This document shows positions 44,156 to 54,167 of a stretch of DNA of 64,000 nucleotides, piece after piece. The DNA lies in assembly GCA_040901445.1 (NCBI GenBank), contig JBBDYQ010000009.1, positions 120,648 to 184,647 of the forward strand, read 5' to 3'. The DNA comes from Thermoleophilaceae bacterium (GTDB lineage: Bacteria > Actinomycetota > Thermoleophilia > Solirubrobacterales > Thermoleophilaceae). The notes beneath the pieces are model-generated. The model searched no databases. It was given only the letters and a program-made list of their open reading frames with translations, and was not told the origin of the DNA. The first letter of the stretch is position 1, and every line of letters begins with the position of its first letter. Made by a program: the position numbers and the translations under genes.

Positions 44156-45504
44156 GCCCGCGTCTGCGTGCGGAGTCGGGACAGTCGCTCGTGCTGCTGC
44201 TCGGCGCGATGGCCGTGCTCATCACGGGAACGCTCACCCTCGGTGCCTTCGGCCAGGCGCTGGGTGCCAAGGGACGGCACCAGCGCGCGGCCGACCTGGC
44301 CGCCGTGTCCGCGGCCCGGGCCATGCGCGAGGTGTACCCGCGGCTGTTCGAGCCGGCCTTCCTGCGTCCCGGCGTGCCCAACCCCCGGCATCTCGGCCGG
44401 CATGCCTACCTCGGCATCGCGCGCACCGCGGCCGTGCGCGCCGCACGCCGCAACGGAGTGGCGCTGCGGCCCGGAGGCGTCAGCTTCCCGGAGCGGCGAT
44501 CGTTCGCGCCGGTGCGCGTGCGGGTCGTGGTGGCGGGGCGGGCGCGCGTCCGGGTGCCGGGCGACGCCCCGCGGCGGCGCCGCGCGTTGCGGGTGCGGGC
44601 CCGCGCCGAAGCGCAGCTCGTGCCGCCCTCGGGCGGCCTCGGCATGCCGGGGCTCGCCACCGGCGGCGGCTATTCCGGACCGCTCGCGTTTCGCCAGGGC
44701 AAGCCCATGCGCCCGGACGTGGCGCTCGCGTTCGACCGGCTGGCCGCCGCCGCCCGGCGGGAGGCCGGGATCTCGCTCATCGTGGTCAGCGGCTACCGCT
44801 CGGACGCCGAGCAGGCCGAGCTGTTCCGGCGGCGTCCCGACCCGAAGTGGGTCGCGCCGCCGGGGCAGAGCCTCCACCGCCTCGGCACGGAGCTCGACCT
44901 CGGGCCGGACGCGGCGCACGGCTGGCTCGCCCGCAACGCCGGCCGGTTCGGGTTCGTCAAGCGCTACTCGTGGGAGCCGTGGCACTTCGGCTTCACGAGG
45001 AGCCCCGGCTCGACTTCGGTCGGCTTCGGGCGCCGGTCCGGCGACGGCCGCAGCGCGGTTCCCGACTTCGTCCCCGCGCGCTTCCGCGAAGCGATCGCCC
45101 GTGCGGCGCAGCGCTGGAACGTCGGGGCGGCGCTGCTGTCGGCGCAGATCTACGCGGAGTCCAACTTCAACCCGTTCGCCCGCTCGCCCGCGGGCGCGGA
45201 GGGCATCGCCCAGTTCATGCCGGGAACCGCACGCCAGTACGGCCTGCGCAACCCGTTCGACGCGGCGGCGGCCATCGATGCCCAGGCCCACCTCATGCGC
45301 GACCTGCTGCGGCGCTTCGGCTCCGTGCCGCTCGCGCTGGCCGCCTACAACGCGGGGCCCGGCGCGGTGGCCCGCTGCGGCTGCATTCCGCCCTATCCGG
45401 AGACGCGCGCCTACGTGACGAGAATCCTGGGGCTGCTGTCCGGAGCTGGGGAGATCGGAGCGGGCCCGCTCAGCGACGGGCTCGACGTGAGGCTCGTCGA
45501 GTAG
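44152..45504 (+). CDS. TadG-like N-terminus fused to VanY carboxypeptidase and lytic transglycosylase (450 aa)
   Basis: Three-part peptidoglycan enzyme. Residues 1-60 carry a TadG/TadE-like start (ESGQSLVLLLGAMAVLITGT, then QRAADLAAVSAARAM) with a membrane helix. Residues about 185-285 are a LAS/VanY D-Ala-D-Ala carboxypeptidase: SGYRSDAEQ at 213, zinc ligands His242 (SLHRLG), Asp249 (TELDLG) and His278 (EPWHFGF). Residues about 310-440 are a soluble lytic transglycosylase: catalytic Glu336 in YAESNFNP, EGIAQFMPGTARQYG, LALAAYNAGPGAV. All catalytic residues are intact. GTG is coupled to the CpaE-like gene. It may open the wall for the pilus-like assembly. Confidence 0.88.
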   Translation: MSPRLRAESGQSLVLLLGAMAVLITGTLTLGAFGQALGAKGRHQRAADLAAVSAARAMREVYPRLFEPAFLRPGVPNPRHLGRHAYLGIARTAAVRAARRNGVALRPGGVSFPERRSFAPVRVRVVVAGRARVRVPGDAPRRRRALRVRARAEAQLVPPSGGLGMPGLATGGGYSGPLAFRQGKPMRPDVALAFDRLAAAARREAGISLIVVSGYRSDAEQAELFRRRPDPKWVAPPGQSLHRLGTELDLGPDAAHGWLARNAGRFGFVKRYSWEPWHFGFTRSPGSTSVGFGRRSGDGRSAVPDFVPARFREAIARAAQRWNVGAALLSAQIYAESNFNPFARSPAGAEGIAQFMPGTARQYGLRNPFDAAAAIDAQAHLMRDLLRRFGSVPLALAAYNAGPGAVARCGCIPPYPETRAYVTRILGLLSGAGEIGAGPLSDGLDVRLVE

Positions 45505-45563
45505 TGGGCCATCGGGTGGAGCGCTGGCCCAGGGGTGGGCCGCCCCCCGGCCCGGCGGCCGGG

Positions 45564-45569
45564 TAGGCT
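45564..45569 (+). promoter_or_regulatory. TAGGCT -10 box for the MaoC gene
   Basis: TAGGCT ends nine bases before the ATG at 45579. Confidence 0.45.
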
Positions 45570-45578
45570 CCGACGCCA

Positions 45579-46043
45579 ATGGCGCTCGTCACCGCCAACG
45601 GCATCGAGGAGCTGCAGGGCCTCGTCGGGCAGGAGATCGGCCCGGGAGAGTGGCGCACGGTCAGCCAGGACGACATCGACACGTTCGCGCGGCTGTCCGG
45701 CGACGACCAGTGGATCCACGTCGATGTGGAGCGCGCCAAGGCGGAGAGCCCGTTCGGCACCACGGTCGCGCACGGCAACCTCACCCTCTCGATGATCGAC
45801 GGCTTCCGGCTCGAGCTCATCCAGACGACCGGTGTCAAGCTCGGCGTGAACTACGGCTGGAACAAGGTGCGCTTTCCCGCCCCGGTGCCGGCCGGGGCCC
45901 GGGTGAGGGCCGCGGCGGAGATCGTGTCGGTGGACGACGTCGGCGGTGGCTGGTGGCAGGTGGCGACGAAGTTCAGCATCGAGGTCGAGGGCTCCGAGAA
46001 GCCCGCCTGCGTTGCCGAATCCGTCGGCCGCGCCCTGGCCTGA
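45579..46043 (+). CDS. MaoC-family hot-dog dehydratase (154 aa)
   Basis: (R)-specific enoyl-CoA hydratase fold. The hydratase signature is FARLSGDDQWIHVDVERA with Asp and His of the active site, followed by FGTTVAHGNLTLSMI. Length matches single-domain MaoC proteins. It could supply (R)-3-hydroxyacyl-CoA to lipid or polyester metabolism. A repeat hairpin begins at its stop codon. Confidence 0.9.
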   Translation: MALVTANGIEELQGLVGQEIGPGEWRTVSQDDIDTFARLSGDDQWIHVDVERAKAESPFGTTVAHGNLTLSMIDGFRLELIQTTGVKLGVNYGWNKVRFPAPVPAGARVRAAAEIVSVDDVGGGWWQVATKFSIEVEGSEKPACVAESVGRALA

Positions 46044-46141
46044 GGCGCGATTGCCGTCGCATTGCGGCGTCCTCGGCCACGCTTGCGTGCGGAGCACGCG
46101 GCGCGGGCCTGCGTCCTAGCACTCTCGGCTCTCGCGCCTCA
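46041..46141. repeat. Third repeat-family copy within a ten-base inverted repeat
   Basis: TGAGGCGCGA (46041-46050, including the MaoC stop) and TCGCGCCTCA (46132-46141) pair perfectly. Between them, 46064-46138 is a diverged copy of the 42461 unit (GCGGCGTCCTCGG shared). This is probably a terminator for the MaoC gene. Confidence 0.65.
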
Positions 46142-46156
46142 GCACGCTGCCGCAAC

Positions 46157-46185
46157 TTGCGTAACCGCTGTTATTCCGATAACGT
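46157..46185 (+). promoter_or_regulatory. tetR-type promoter, TTGCGT-N17-TAACGT
   Basis: TTGCGT (46157-46162) and TAACGT (46180-46185) are 17 bases apart; the -10 sits in the operator palindrome. Confidence 0.5.
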
Positions 46186-46198
46186 CGATTATCGGAAT
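46173..46198. promoter_or_regulatory. Operator palindrome overlapping the regulator's start codon
   Basis: ATTCCGATAA (46173-46182) and TTATCGGAAT (46189-46198) are perfect inverted repeats with a six-base centre, 26 bases in all. They cover the -10 and the first two bases of the ATG at 46197. TetR dimers bind such sites, so autorepression is expected. Confidence 0.75.
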
Positions 46199-46844
46199 GG
46201 TGGAACGGCCCCCGACCCGCGAGGAGCGCCAGGCGCAGACCCGCGCGCTGCTGGTGCAGGCCGCCGCCCGTCTCTTCGCCCGCGAGGGCTACCACCGCGC
46301 GACGCTCGCGGGCGTGGCCCGTGAGGCCGGCTTCTCCACCGGAGCGGTGTACTCGAACTTCGCGGGCAAGGACGACCTCTTCCTCGCCGTCTACGAGATG
46401 TTCATCGCGGGGAGCGCGCGAGAGGTCGACCTGGCCTCGGCGGAGGAGGCCGCGGCGCACGAGCAGGCGCGCCACGCCGCCGACCAGTGGATGGATCGCC
46501 TCGCCCGCCACCCGGAGGGCTTCCTCCTGTTCGTGGAGCTCTGGCTGCAGGCACTGCGCGACCCGGCCCGGCGCGCCGACTTCGGCCTGCGCTTCGCGGT
46601 CATGCGCGACGCGGTCACGCGCATCGTGGAGCACCTCGCGGACCGGCACGATCTCGACCTGCCGATGCCCGCCGGCCGCCTCGCCGTCGGCCTGCGCGCG
46701 TTCGCCAACGGAATGGCGCTCGAGAAGCTGGCCGACCCGGATGGCGTGCCGGACGAGATCTATGGCGAGATCGTGGCGCTGCTGTTCAGGAGCTTCGAGA
46801 GCACACCCGGCAACGGCGACCGCAGCGCGACGACGGAGGCGTGA
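46197..46844 (+). CDS. TetR/AcrR-family transcriptional regulator (215 aa)
   Basis: Ligand-responsive repressor. The N-terminal helix-turn-helix is RATLAGVAREAGFSTGAVYSNFAGKDDLFL (residues about 33-62); the C-terminal 140 residues are the helical ligand/dimer domain. ATG at 46197 lies within a perfect palindrome that is presumably its own operator. The next gene starts in its stop codon (TGATG), so a secreted protein is co-expressed. The inducer is unknown. Confidence 0.92.
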   Translation: MVERPPTREERQAQTRALLVQAAARLFAREGYHRATLAGVAREAGFSTGAVYSNFAGKDDLFLAVYEMFIAGSAREVDLASAEEAAAHEQARHAADQWMDRLARHPEGFLLFVELWLQALRDPARRADFGLRFAVMRDAVTRIVEHLADRHDLDLPMPAGRLAVGLRAFANGMALEKLADPDGVPDEIYGEIVALLFRSFESTPGNGDRSATTEA

Positions 46845-47551
46845 TGAGGCTGGGAATGACGATTGCGATCGCAGCGCTGGCGCTGGTCGTCCCGGCCTCC
46901 GCGGCCGCGGAGGCGCCCCGTCAGACGTTCACCGCCACCTTCACCACCCCGGAGCCCGGCGCGTCCGCCGGGCTGACGCTGGAGATCGACTACGTCAATC
47001 CCGCCGATCCGGAGGCCAAGCCGCCGGCGGTGGCGGAGGTCGTGATCCAGGCCCCGCAGGGTGCGGCGGTGGACACGTCGGTTCCCCCTCGCTGTGACGT
47101 GCCAGACCCGTTGGTGATGCTCTTGGGCGCGGGCGCGTGCCCGGAGGGCAGCGTGGTGGGCCGGGGCGACCTCGTGCTGGACACCGGACTGATCCTCTCG
47201 GAGAACGACATCACGCTCATCAACGCCACCGACAAGCTCATCTTCGTCACGCGGCCCAAGGGGGTCCCGATCCCGGGTGGGCTCGTGACCCCCACGTCGG
47301 TCGAGAACGGCACCTTCCGCACGGCGGTGCCGCCCATCCCCGGCCTGCCCCCGCCCGACATCTTCACGGCGCTCGACCACGTGCGGCTCGAGCTCGACGA
47401 GCGCACGACGGCCGCCGGCAGCTACATCACGACCCCGCCCGGCTGCCCGGCGGAGGGCGCCTGGACCACGGTCGCGACGTTCACCTACCGCGACGGCGTG
47501 ACCCAGTCGGCGGCCGCCACCTCGCCCTGCCAGCCGGCCGCCCTGCCCTAG
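46844..47551 (+). CDS. Secreted protein of unknown function coupled to TetR (235 aa)
   Basis: Signal peptide MRLGMTIAIAALALVVPASAAAEA with cleavage near SAAA; no lipobox and no further membrane helix. The mature part is beta-rich and Pro/Thr-rich with four Cys (RCDVP, GACPEG, GCPAEG, SPCQP), suggesting disulfides. Family not recognised. ATG at 46844 overlaps the TetR stop. It ends in a four-base overlap with a convergent gene. Confidence 0.78.
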   Translation: MRLGMTIAIAALALVVPASAAAEAPRQTFTATFTTPEPGASAGLTLEIDYVNPADPEAKPPAVAEVVIQAPQGAAVDTSVPPRCDVPDPLVMLLGAGACPEGSVVGRGDLVLDTGLILSENDITLINATDKLIFVTRPKGVPIPGGLVTPTSVENGTFRTAVPPIPGLPPPDIFTALDHVRLELDERTTAAGSYITTPPGCPAEGAWTTVATFTYRDGVTQSAAATSPCQPAALP

Positions 47552-47901
47552 AGACCGACCTCGTCGAGCACGACCTCGACGCCGCTCTGGTGCCCGCGGC
47601 AGTCGCCGGGCGGGTCGGAGAACGGGGCCACGAACGACCAGCGCGTGCGCGGCCCGTCGTCGCCCGGGCACTCCGAGCGGTAGACCACGAGCAGCGGGAT
47701 GGCCGCCACGGCCACGATCAGCGCGAGGAGCAGGAGCGTCCGCACGATGGCGCCGCCCGCCACACCGCGCCCACGGCGCCGCCGGGGCGCGCGCGCCTCC
47801 CGCCGCCGCCGGCGCCGGTACGCCCGCTCACGGCGGCCCGCCGCGGCCCGGCTGCGCGCGAGCCGCACGCGCCGTCGCAGCGATGAGCCCGCGCGTGCCA
47901 T
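47548..47901 (-). CDS. Basic single-pass membrane protein (117 aa)
   Basis: Not recognised. The first 50 residues are nearly half Arg (RRRRRREARAPRRRRGRG), followed by one helix IVRTLLLLALIVAVAAIPLLVV and a short outer domain with two Cys (SECPGDD, GDCRGHQ). ATG at 47901 is six bases after TATAGG on the minus strand. It overlaps the secreted-protein gene at its end. Confidence 0.65.
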   Translation of the reverse strand: MARAGSSLRRRVRLARSRAAAGRRERAYRRRRRREARAPRRRRGRGVAGGAIVRTLLLLALIVAVAAIPLLVVYRSECPGDDGPRTRWSFVAPFSDPPGDCRGHQSGVEVVLDEVGL

Positions 47902-47966
47902 GCCCCACCTATAGCGCGACCGCACCGGGTCCCGCGCCACCGGTTCGTATCCTCGATCAGAGAGCG

Positions 47967-49850
47967 ATGACGCCGACGAAGACCGCCCGCCATGATAGCG
48001 ACGAGCGCCTCAAGCAGCAGCGCCGCTCGCTGCCCGACGCGCCCGGCGTGTACCTCTTCCGTGACGCCAAGCGCCGCGTGATCTACGTGGGCAAGGCCAA
48101 GTCCATCCGCAAGCGGGTGGCCTCGCACTTCTCGAAGCCGGCGGGCAACCGCGGCTCGGCGGACATGGTCGCGGCGGTCGAGCACATCGAGCTGGTAGCC
48201 ACGCAGACCGAGGCGGAGGCGCTGCTGGCCGAGCAGAACTTCATCAAGCGCCACCGGCCGCGCTTCAACGTGCGCCTGCGCGACGACAAGTCCTACCCCT
48301 ACATCGCCATCAGCCTGGACGAGGACTTCCCGCGCGTCTACTTCACGCGCGAGAAGCACCGTCGCAACCGCGCATACTTCGGTCCCTTCAGCAGCGCCAA
48401 GCGCACGCGCGAGTCGCTCGAACTGCTCGGCAAGGTGTTCCAGTACCGCACCTGCGACGGCCCCGAGCCGGGCCGCGCCTCCGGCAGCCCCTGTCTCGAC
48501 TACTTCATCGAGCGCTGCCAGGCGCCGTGCGTGGGTTATGTGAGCAGGGAGGAGTACCGCGAGAACATCGAGCGGATCGTGGCTTTCCTCTCCGGGCGCT
48601 ACCGGCAGATCGAGCGCGACCTCGAGAGCGAGATGAAGGAGGCGGCGGCCGCGCAGGAGTTCGAGCGCGCCGCGCGCATGCGCAACAAGCTGCGCGCCGT
48701 GCGCAGCCTGCTGGAGCGCCAGCGGATCAGCAACGAGTCGGTGGGCACGCTCGACGCCATCGCCGTGGCCGCCGAGGGCACGGACGCCAACGCCCAGGTG
48801 TTCCAGGTGCGCGACGGCGTGCTGGCCGACCGCCAGAGCTTCTACCTCGAGAACGAGGCGGGCAGGGACGAGGGGGAGGTGGCGGAGGAGTTCGTGCTCC
48901 AGTACTACGCCACGAGTCCCGCCATCCCGCCGCAGGTGATCGTGCCGCGCGACGTGGAGGGGGCGGCCGTGCTCGCCGAGGCGCTCGCCGACCGCCGCGG
49001 CGGGCCCGTGGAGGTGCGTCATGCCGAGCGCGGGGACAAGCGCCGCATCTGGGAGCTGGCCGATCGCAACGCGCGCCTCGCCCTCGACCAGGACCGGCTG
49101 CGCAACGAGCACCGCCGCAGCCGCCGCATCGAGGCGCTCGACGGGCTGGCGCAGGCGCTCGGCACCGACGCCATCCCGATGCGGATCGAGTGCTTCGACA
49201 TCTCGAACCTCGGGGCGGAGCACACGGTGGCGTCGATGGTGGTGTTCGAGGGGGGCGCGCCGAAGAAGTCGGACTATCGCCGCTTCGGGATCCGGGAAGC
49301 CGCGCAGGACGACTTCGCGGCCATGTCGGAGGTGCTCTCGCGGCGAATGGCGCAGCACGTCGCCCACCGCGAGCGCTCGCCGCATGAGAAGTCCTTCGAC
49401 GCGAGCTTCGCGGCCACGCCGTCGCTGATCGTGATCGACGGCGGCAAGGGCCAGCTGTCGGCGGGCGTGGCCGCACTGGAGGAGTTCCGCGATCGTGGGG
49501 TGATCGTGGTGAGCCTGGCCAAGCGGATCGAGGAGGTCTTCGTGCCGGGCAAGCCCGATCCGCTGGTGCTGCGCCACGACAGCGCGCCGCTGCAGCTGCT
49601 CCAGCGGGTGCGCGACGAGGCGCACCGCTTCGCGATCGACTTCCACCGCGGCCGCCGCGACAAGGCCATGACCCGCTCGGTGCTCGACGAGCTGCCGGGC
49701 GTCGGCCCGGCGCGCAAGCGCCTGCTCATCCAGCACTTCGGCTCGCCCGAGCGTTTTCTCGCCGCGAGCCGCGAGGAGCTCGAGGCGGTTCCGGGCCTGC
49801 CGGGCAAGCTCGCGCGCGACATCCACGCATACGTCCACAGGACGGGCTAG
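47967..49850 (+). CDS. uvrC: Excinuclease ABC subunit C (627 aa)
   Basis: Dual-incision endonuclease of nucleotide-excision repair. GIY-YIG domain (GVYLFRDAKRRVIYVGKAKS), a UVR motif (EMKEAAAAQEFERAARMRNK), RNase-H-like C-terminal nuclease (RIECFDISNLGAEHTV, IVIDGGKGQL) and two helix-hairpin-helix units (LPGVGPARKRLLIQHFGS). Length is normal. ATG at 47967; a longer start at 47883 is unlikely. rapZ follows 12 bases later, the usual actinobacterial order. Confidence 0.97.
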   Translation: MTPTKTARHDSDERLKQQRRSLPDAPGVYLFRDAKRRVIYVGKAKSIRKRVASHFSKPAGNRGSADMVAAVEHIELVATQTEAEALLAEQNFIKRHRPRFNVRLRDDKSYPYIAISLDEDFPRVYFTREKHRRNRAYFGPFSSAKRTRESLELLGKVFQYRTCDGPEPGRASGSPCLDYFIERCQAPCVGYVSREEYRENIERIVAFLSGRYRQIERDLESEMKEAAAAQEFERAARMRNKLRAVRSLLERQRISNESVGTLDAIAVAAEGTDANAQVFQVRDGVLADRQSFYLENEAGRDEGEVAEEFVLQYYATSPAIPPQVIVPRDVEGAAVLAEALADRRGGPVEVRHAERGDKRRIWELADRNARLALDQDRLRNEHRRSRRIEALDGLAQALGTDAIPMRIECFDISNLGAEHTVASMVVFEGGAPKKSDYRRFGIREAAQDDFAAMSEVLSRRMAQHVAHRERSPHEKSFDASFAATPSLIVIDGGKGQLSAGVAALEEFRDRGVIVVSLAKRIEEVFVPGKPDPLVLRHDSAPLQLLQRVRDEAHRFAIDFHRGRRDKAMTRSVLDELPGVGPARKRLLIQHFGSPERFLAASREELEAVPGLPGKLARDIHAYVHRTG

Positions 49851-49862
49851 CGTCCGGACCCG

Positions 49863-50749
49863 ATGCCCCGGCGGCGCATCGACGACTTCGTGGTGATCAC
49901 CGGCTTCTCGGGAGCCGGCAAGTCCCAGGCAATGGCCACGTTCGAGGACGCGGGCTACTTCTGCGTGGACAACCTGCCGCCCGAGATGATCGGCTCGCTC
50001 GCGGACCTGTTCGAGCACGAGGGGAGCAAGGTGGAGCGGGCCGCGGTGGTCTCCGACGTGCGCGGCGGCGAGTACTTCGACAGCCTCCTCAAGACCCTCG
50101 ACGAGCTCCAGAAGCGCGGCACCACGCACCGGGTCCTCTTCCTGGAGGCGAGCGAGCAGGTGCTGGTGGATCGCTACAAGGAGACCCGCCGCCGCCATCC
50201 GCTCGCCCAGGGGGGCCAGCTGTCGGCGGGCATCCATGCCGAGCACGAGCTGCTCGAGCCGCTGCGGGCCCGCGCCGACGTCCAGATCGACACCAGCGAC
50301 CTCAGCGCGGCGCGGCTGCGCAAGATCGTGGCGGACAAGATGCTCGAGCGCGAGGTCGCGGGCCGTCTCGACGTCACCTTCATGAGCTTTGGCTTCAAGC
50401 ACGGCACGCCGCGCGACCCGGACCTCACCTTCGACGTGCGCTTCCTCCCCAACCCCCACTACGAGCCCGACCTGCGCGACCTCACCGGGGTGGACCAGCC
50501 GGTGATCGAATATGTCGAGACGGCGGACGGCATCGGCGAGTTCTACGAGCGGCTGCTGCCGCTGCTGGACTACCTGCTGCCCGCGTATCTGCACGAGGGC
50601 AAGTCGCACCTGACGGTGGGTATCGGCTGCACGGGCGGCCGCCACCGCTCGGTGGTCATCGCCGAGCACCTGGCGCGGACCTACGACGACAGCGACGAGT
50701 TCATGGTGGATGTCGTGCACCGCGACATCGAGAAGCCCCCGAGCGGCTC

Positions 50750-50753
<4 letters not shown>
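49863..50753 (+). CDS. rapZ: RapZ/YvcJ-family RNase adapter or nucleotide-binding protein (296 aa)
   Basis: P-loop protein with Walker A GFSGAGKS, Walker B FCVDNLPPEM, and C-terminal signature IGCTGGRHRSVVIAEHLA. In E. coli RapZ guides RNase cleavage of an sRNA; in Gram-positives YvcJ affects competence and wall growth. Length is normal. Its stop overlaps the next start (GTGA). The usual followers yvcK and whiA are absent. Confidence 0.95.
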
Positions 50754-52228
<1,475 letters not shown>

Positions 52229-52229
<1 letters not shown>

Positions 52230-53416
52230 TGCCGTTCGCGAAGAAGACGGTCCGCGACCTGGCCACCGGAGACGGCCAGGTCGCGCTCGTGCGGGCGGAC
52301 TTCAACGTCCCGCTCGAGGATGGCCGCATCGGCGACGACGCCCGCATCCGGGCGGCGCTCCCCACGATCGAGCACCTGCGTGAGCGGGGCGCGCGGCTGG
52401 TGCTGTGCTCGCACCTCGGCCGCCCCCAGGGGCACGACCCGGCCACCTCCCTGACGCCGGTGTCCGAGCGGTTGGCCGAGCTGCTGGGCACGCCGGTGCA
52501 CCAGGCGCCCGAGGTCGTGGGCCCCGAGGTGCGCCGCGGGGTGGAGCGGCTCGAGCCCGGCGAGGTACTGGTGCTGGAGAACACGCGCTGGGAGCCCGGG
52601 GAGACGAAGAACGACCCCGACCTGGCACGGGAGCTGGCGTCGCTCGCCGATGTCTACGTGAACGACGCATTCGGGGCCGCCCACCGCGCCCACGCCTCCA
52701 CCGCGGGGGTGGCGGCCCACCTGCCCTCGGTGGCGGGCTTCCTGCTCGAGCGCGAGGTCACCACGCTCGAGCGGATCGTGGAGTCGCCGGCGCGGCCGCT
52801 CGTCCTGGTGCTCGGAGGCGCGAAGGTGTCCGACAAGATCGGGCTGATCGAGCGCTTCCTCGAGATCGCGGACACGATCCTCATCGGCGGCGCGATGTGC
52901 TTCTCGTTCTTCCGCGCCCAGGGGCTCGAGACGGGCGACTCGCTGGTGCACGAGCCCGACGTCATCCAGGCGGTGCAGCTGCTGGCCCGCGCGGAGCGGT
53001 CGAAGTGCGAGTTCGCGCTGCCGCTGGACCTCGTCGTGGCGGACGCCTTCTCCGAGGATGCGCAGCACAAGCAGTCCGGTATCCACGAGATCCCGCCGGA
53101 CTGGATGGGCCTCGACGTCGGCGAGGAGACGCGCGCGGCCTATGCGCGCGTGATCGCCGAGGCGGGCACCGTGTTCTGGAACGGCCCGATGGGGGCGTTC
53201 GAGCTCGAGCCGTTCGCCGCCGGCACCCGCGCCGTGGCGGAGGCGGTGGCCGCGGCGCCCGGCACGACCGTGATCGGCGGGGGCGACTCCGCTGCGGCGG
53301 TGGCGCAGTTCGGCCTGGCCGGCCGGATCGACCATCTATCCACCGGAGGCGGCGCTTCGCTCGAGCTGCTCGAGGGTAAGGTGCTGCCCGGCGTGGAGGC
53401 TCTCGATGACGCGTAA
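52229..53416 (+). CDS. pgk: Phosphoglycerate kinase (395 aa)
   Basis: Produces ATP from 1,3-bisphosphoglycerate. N-terminal VALVRADFNVPL, RLVLCSHLGRPQG, LVLGGAKVSDKI, and the C-terminal VIGGGDSAAAVAQFG nucleotide loop. GTG at 52229 shares a base with the gap stop. It overlaps tpiA by 11 bases. Length is typical. Confidence 0.97.
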
Positions 53417-54167
53417 GCCCTACATCGCGGGCAACTGGAAGATGAACAAGAGCGTCGCGGAGGCGCGCGCCTATGTGGCCGAGCTGCTGCCGCTCGTGAG
53501 CGAGGCCGACGGGGTGGAGGTCGGGCTGTGCGTGCCGTTCACGGCTCTCGCCGCCACGCTGGAGGCGCGCGACGGCAGCGCGCTGCGCGTGGCCGCGCAG
53601 ACGATGCACCAGGCCGGGAGCGGCGCCTACACCGGCGAGGTGTCGGCCCCCATGCTCGTCGAGCTGGGCGTCGACGCCGTCGTGCTCGGCCATTCCGAGC
53701 GCCGCGAGCTCTTCGGCGAGACCGACCGCGCGCTCGGCGAGAAGGTCCCGGCCGCCCTCGACGCGGGCCTGGCGCCGATCCTGTGCGTGGGCGAGACCGA
53801 GGACGAGCACGAGGCGGGGCACACCCAGCGCAAGCTTCGCCACCAGGTCCAGGAGGGGCTCGAGAAGGTGCCCGGCGAGCGCCTGGCGGACGTGGTGATC
53901 GCCTACGAGCCGATCTGGGCCATCGGCACCGGCCGCGTGGCCACGCCCGAGCAGGCGCAGGAGGCCATCGCCTTCGTCCGCGCCCTGGTGGGCGACCGCT
54001 CGACGGAGGCGGCCGAGGCCGTGCGCGTGCTCTACGGCGGCAGCGTGAAGCCCGACAACGCGGCTGAGATCCTCGCCCAGAAGGACGTGGACGGCGCCCT
54101 CGTGGGCGGCGCGAGCCTCGACGCCGCCGGCTTCGCCGGGATCGTCAGGGCCGCCGCGCCGTCGTGA
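53406..54167 (+). CDS. tpiA: Triosephosphate isomerase (253 aa)
   Basis: Interconverts dihydroxyacetone phosphate and glyceraldehyde-3-phosphate. GNWKMNK (Lys), LGHSERRELFGE (His and the loop) and AYEPIWAIGTG (catalytic Glu), ending with VLYGGSVKPDNA. ATG at 53406 lies within pgk. Its stop overlaps gpmI by four bases. Confidence 0.97.
   Translation: MTRKPYIAGNWKMNKSVAEARAYVAELLPLVSEADGVEVGLCVPFTALAATLEARDGSALRVAAQTMHQAGSGAYTGEVSAPMLVELGVDAVVLGHSERRELFGETDRALGEKVPAALDAGLAPILCVGETEDEHEAGHTQRKLRHQVQEGLEKVPGERLADVVIAYEPIWAIGTGRVATPEQAQEAIAFVRALVGDRSTEAAEAVRVLYGGSVKPDNAAEILAQKDVDGALVGGASLDAAGFAGIVRAAAPS

Noticed and set aside
47718..50720. A 1000-codon antisense frame over uvrC and rapZ
   Set aside because: Same GC-shadow effect; the sense strand has full UvrC and RapZ.
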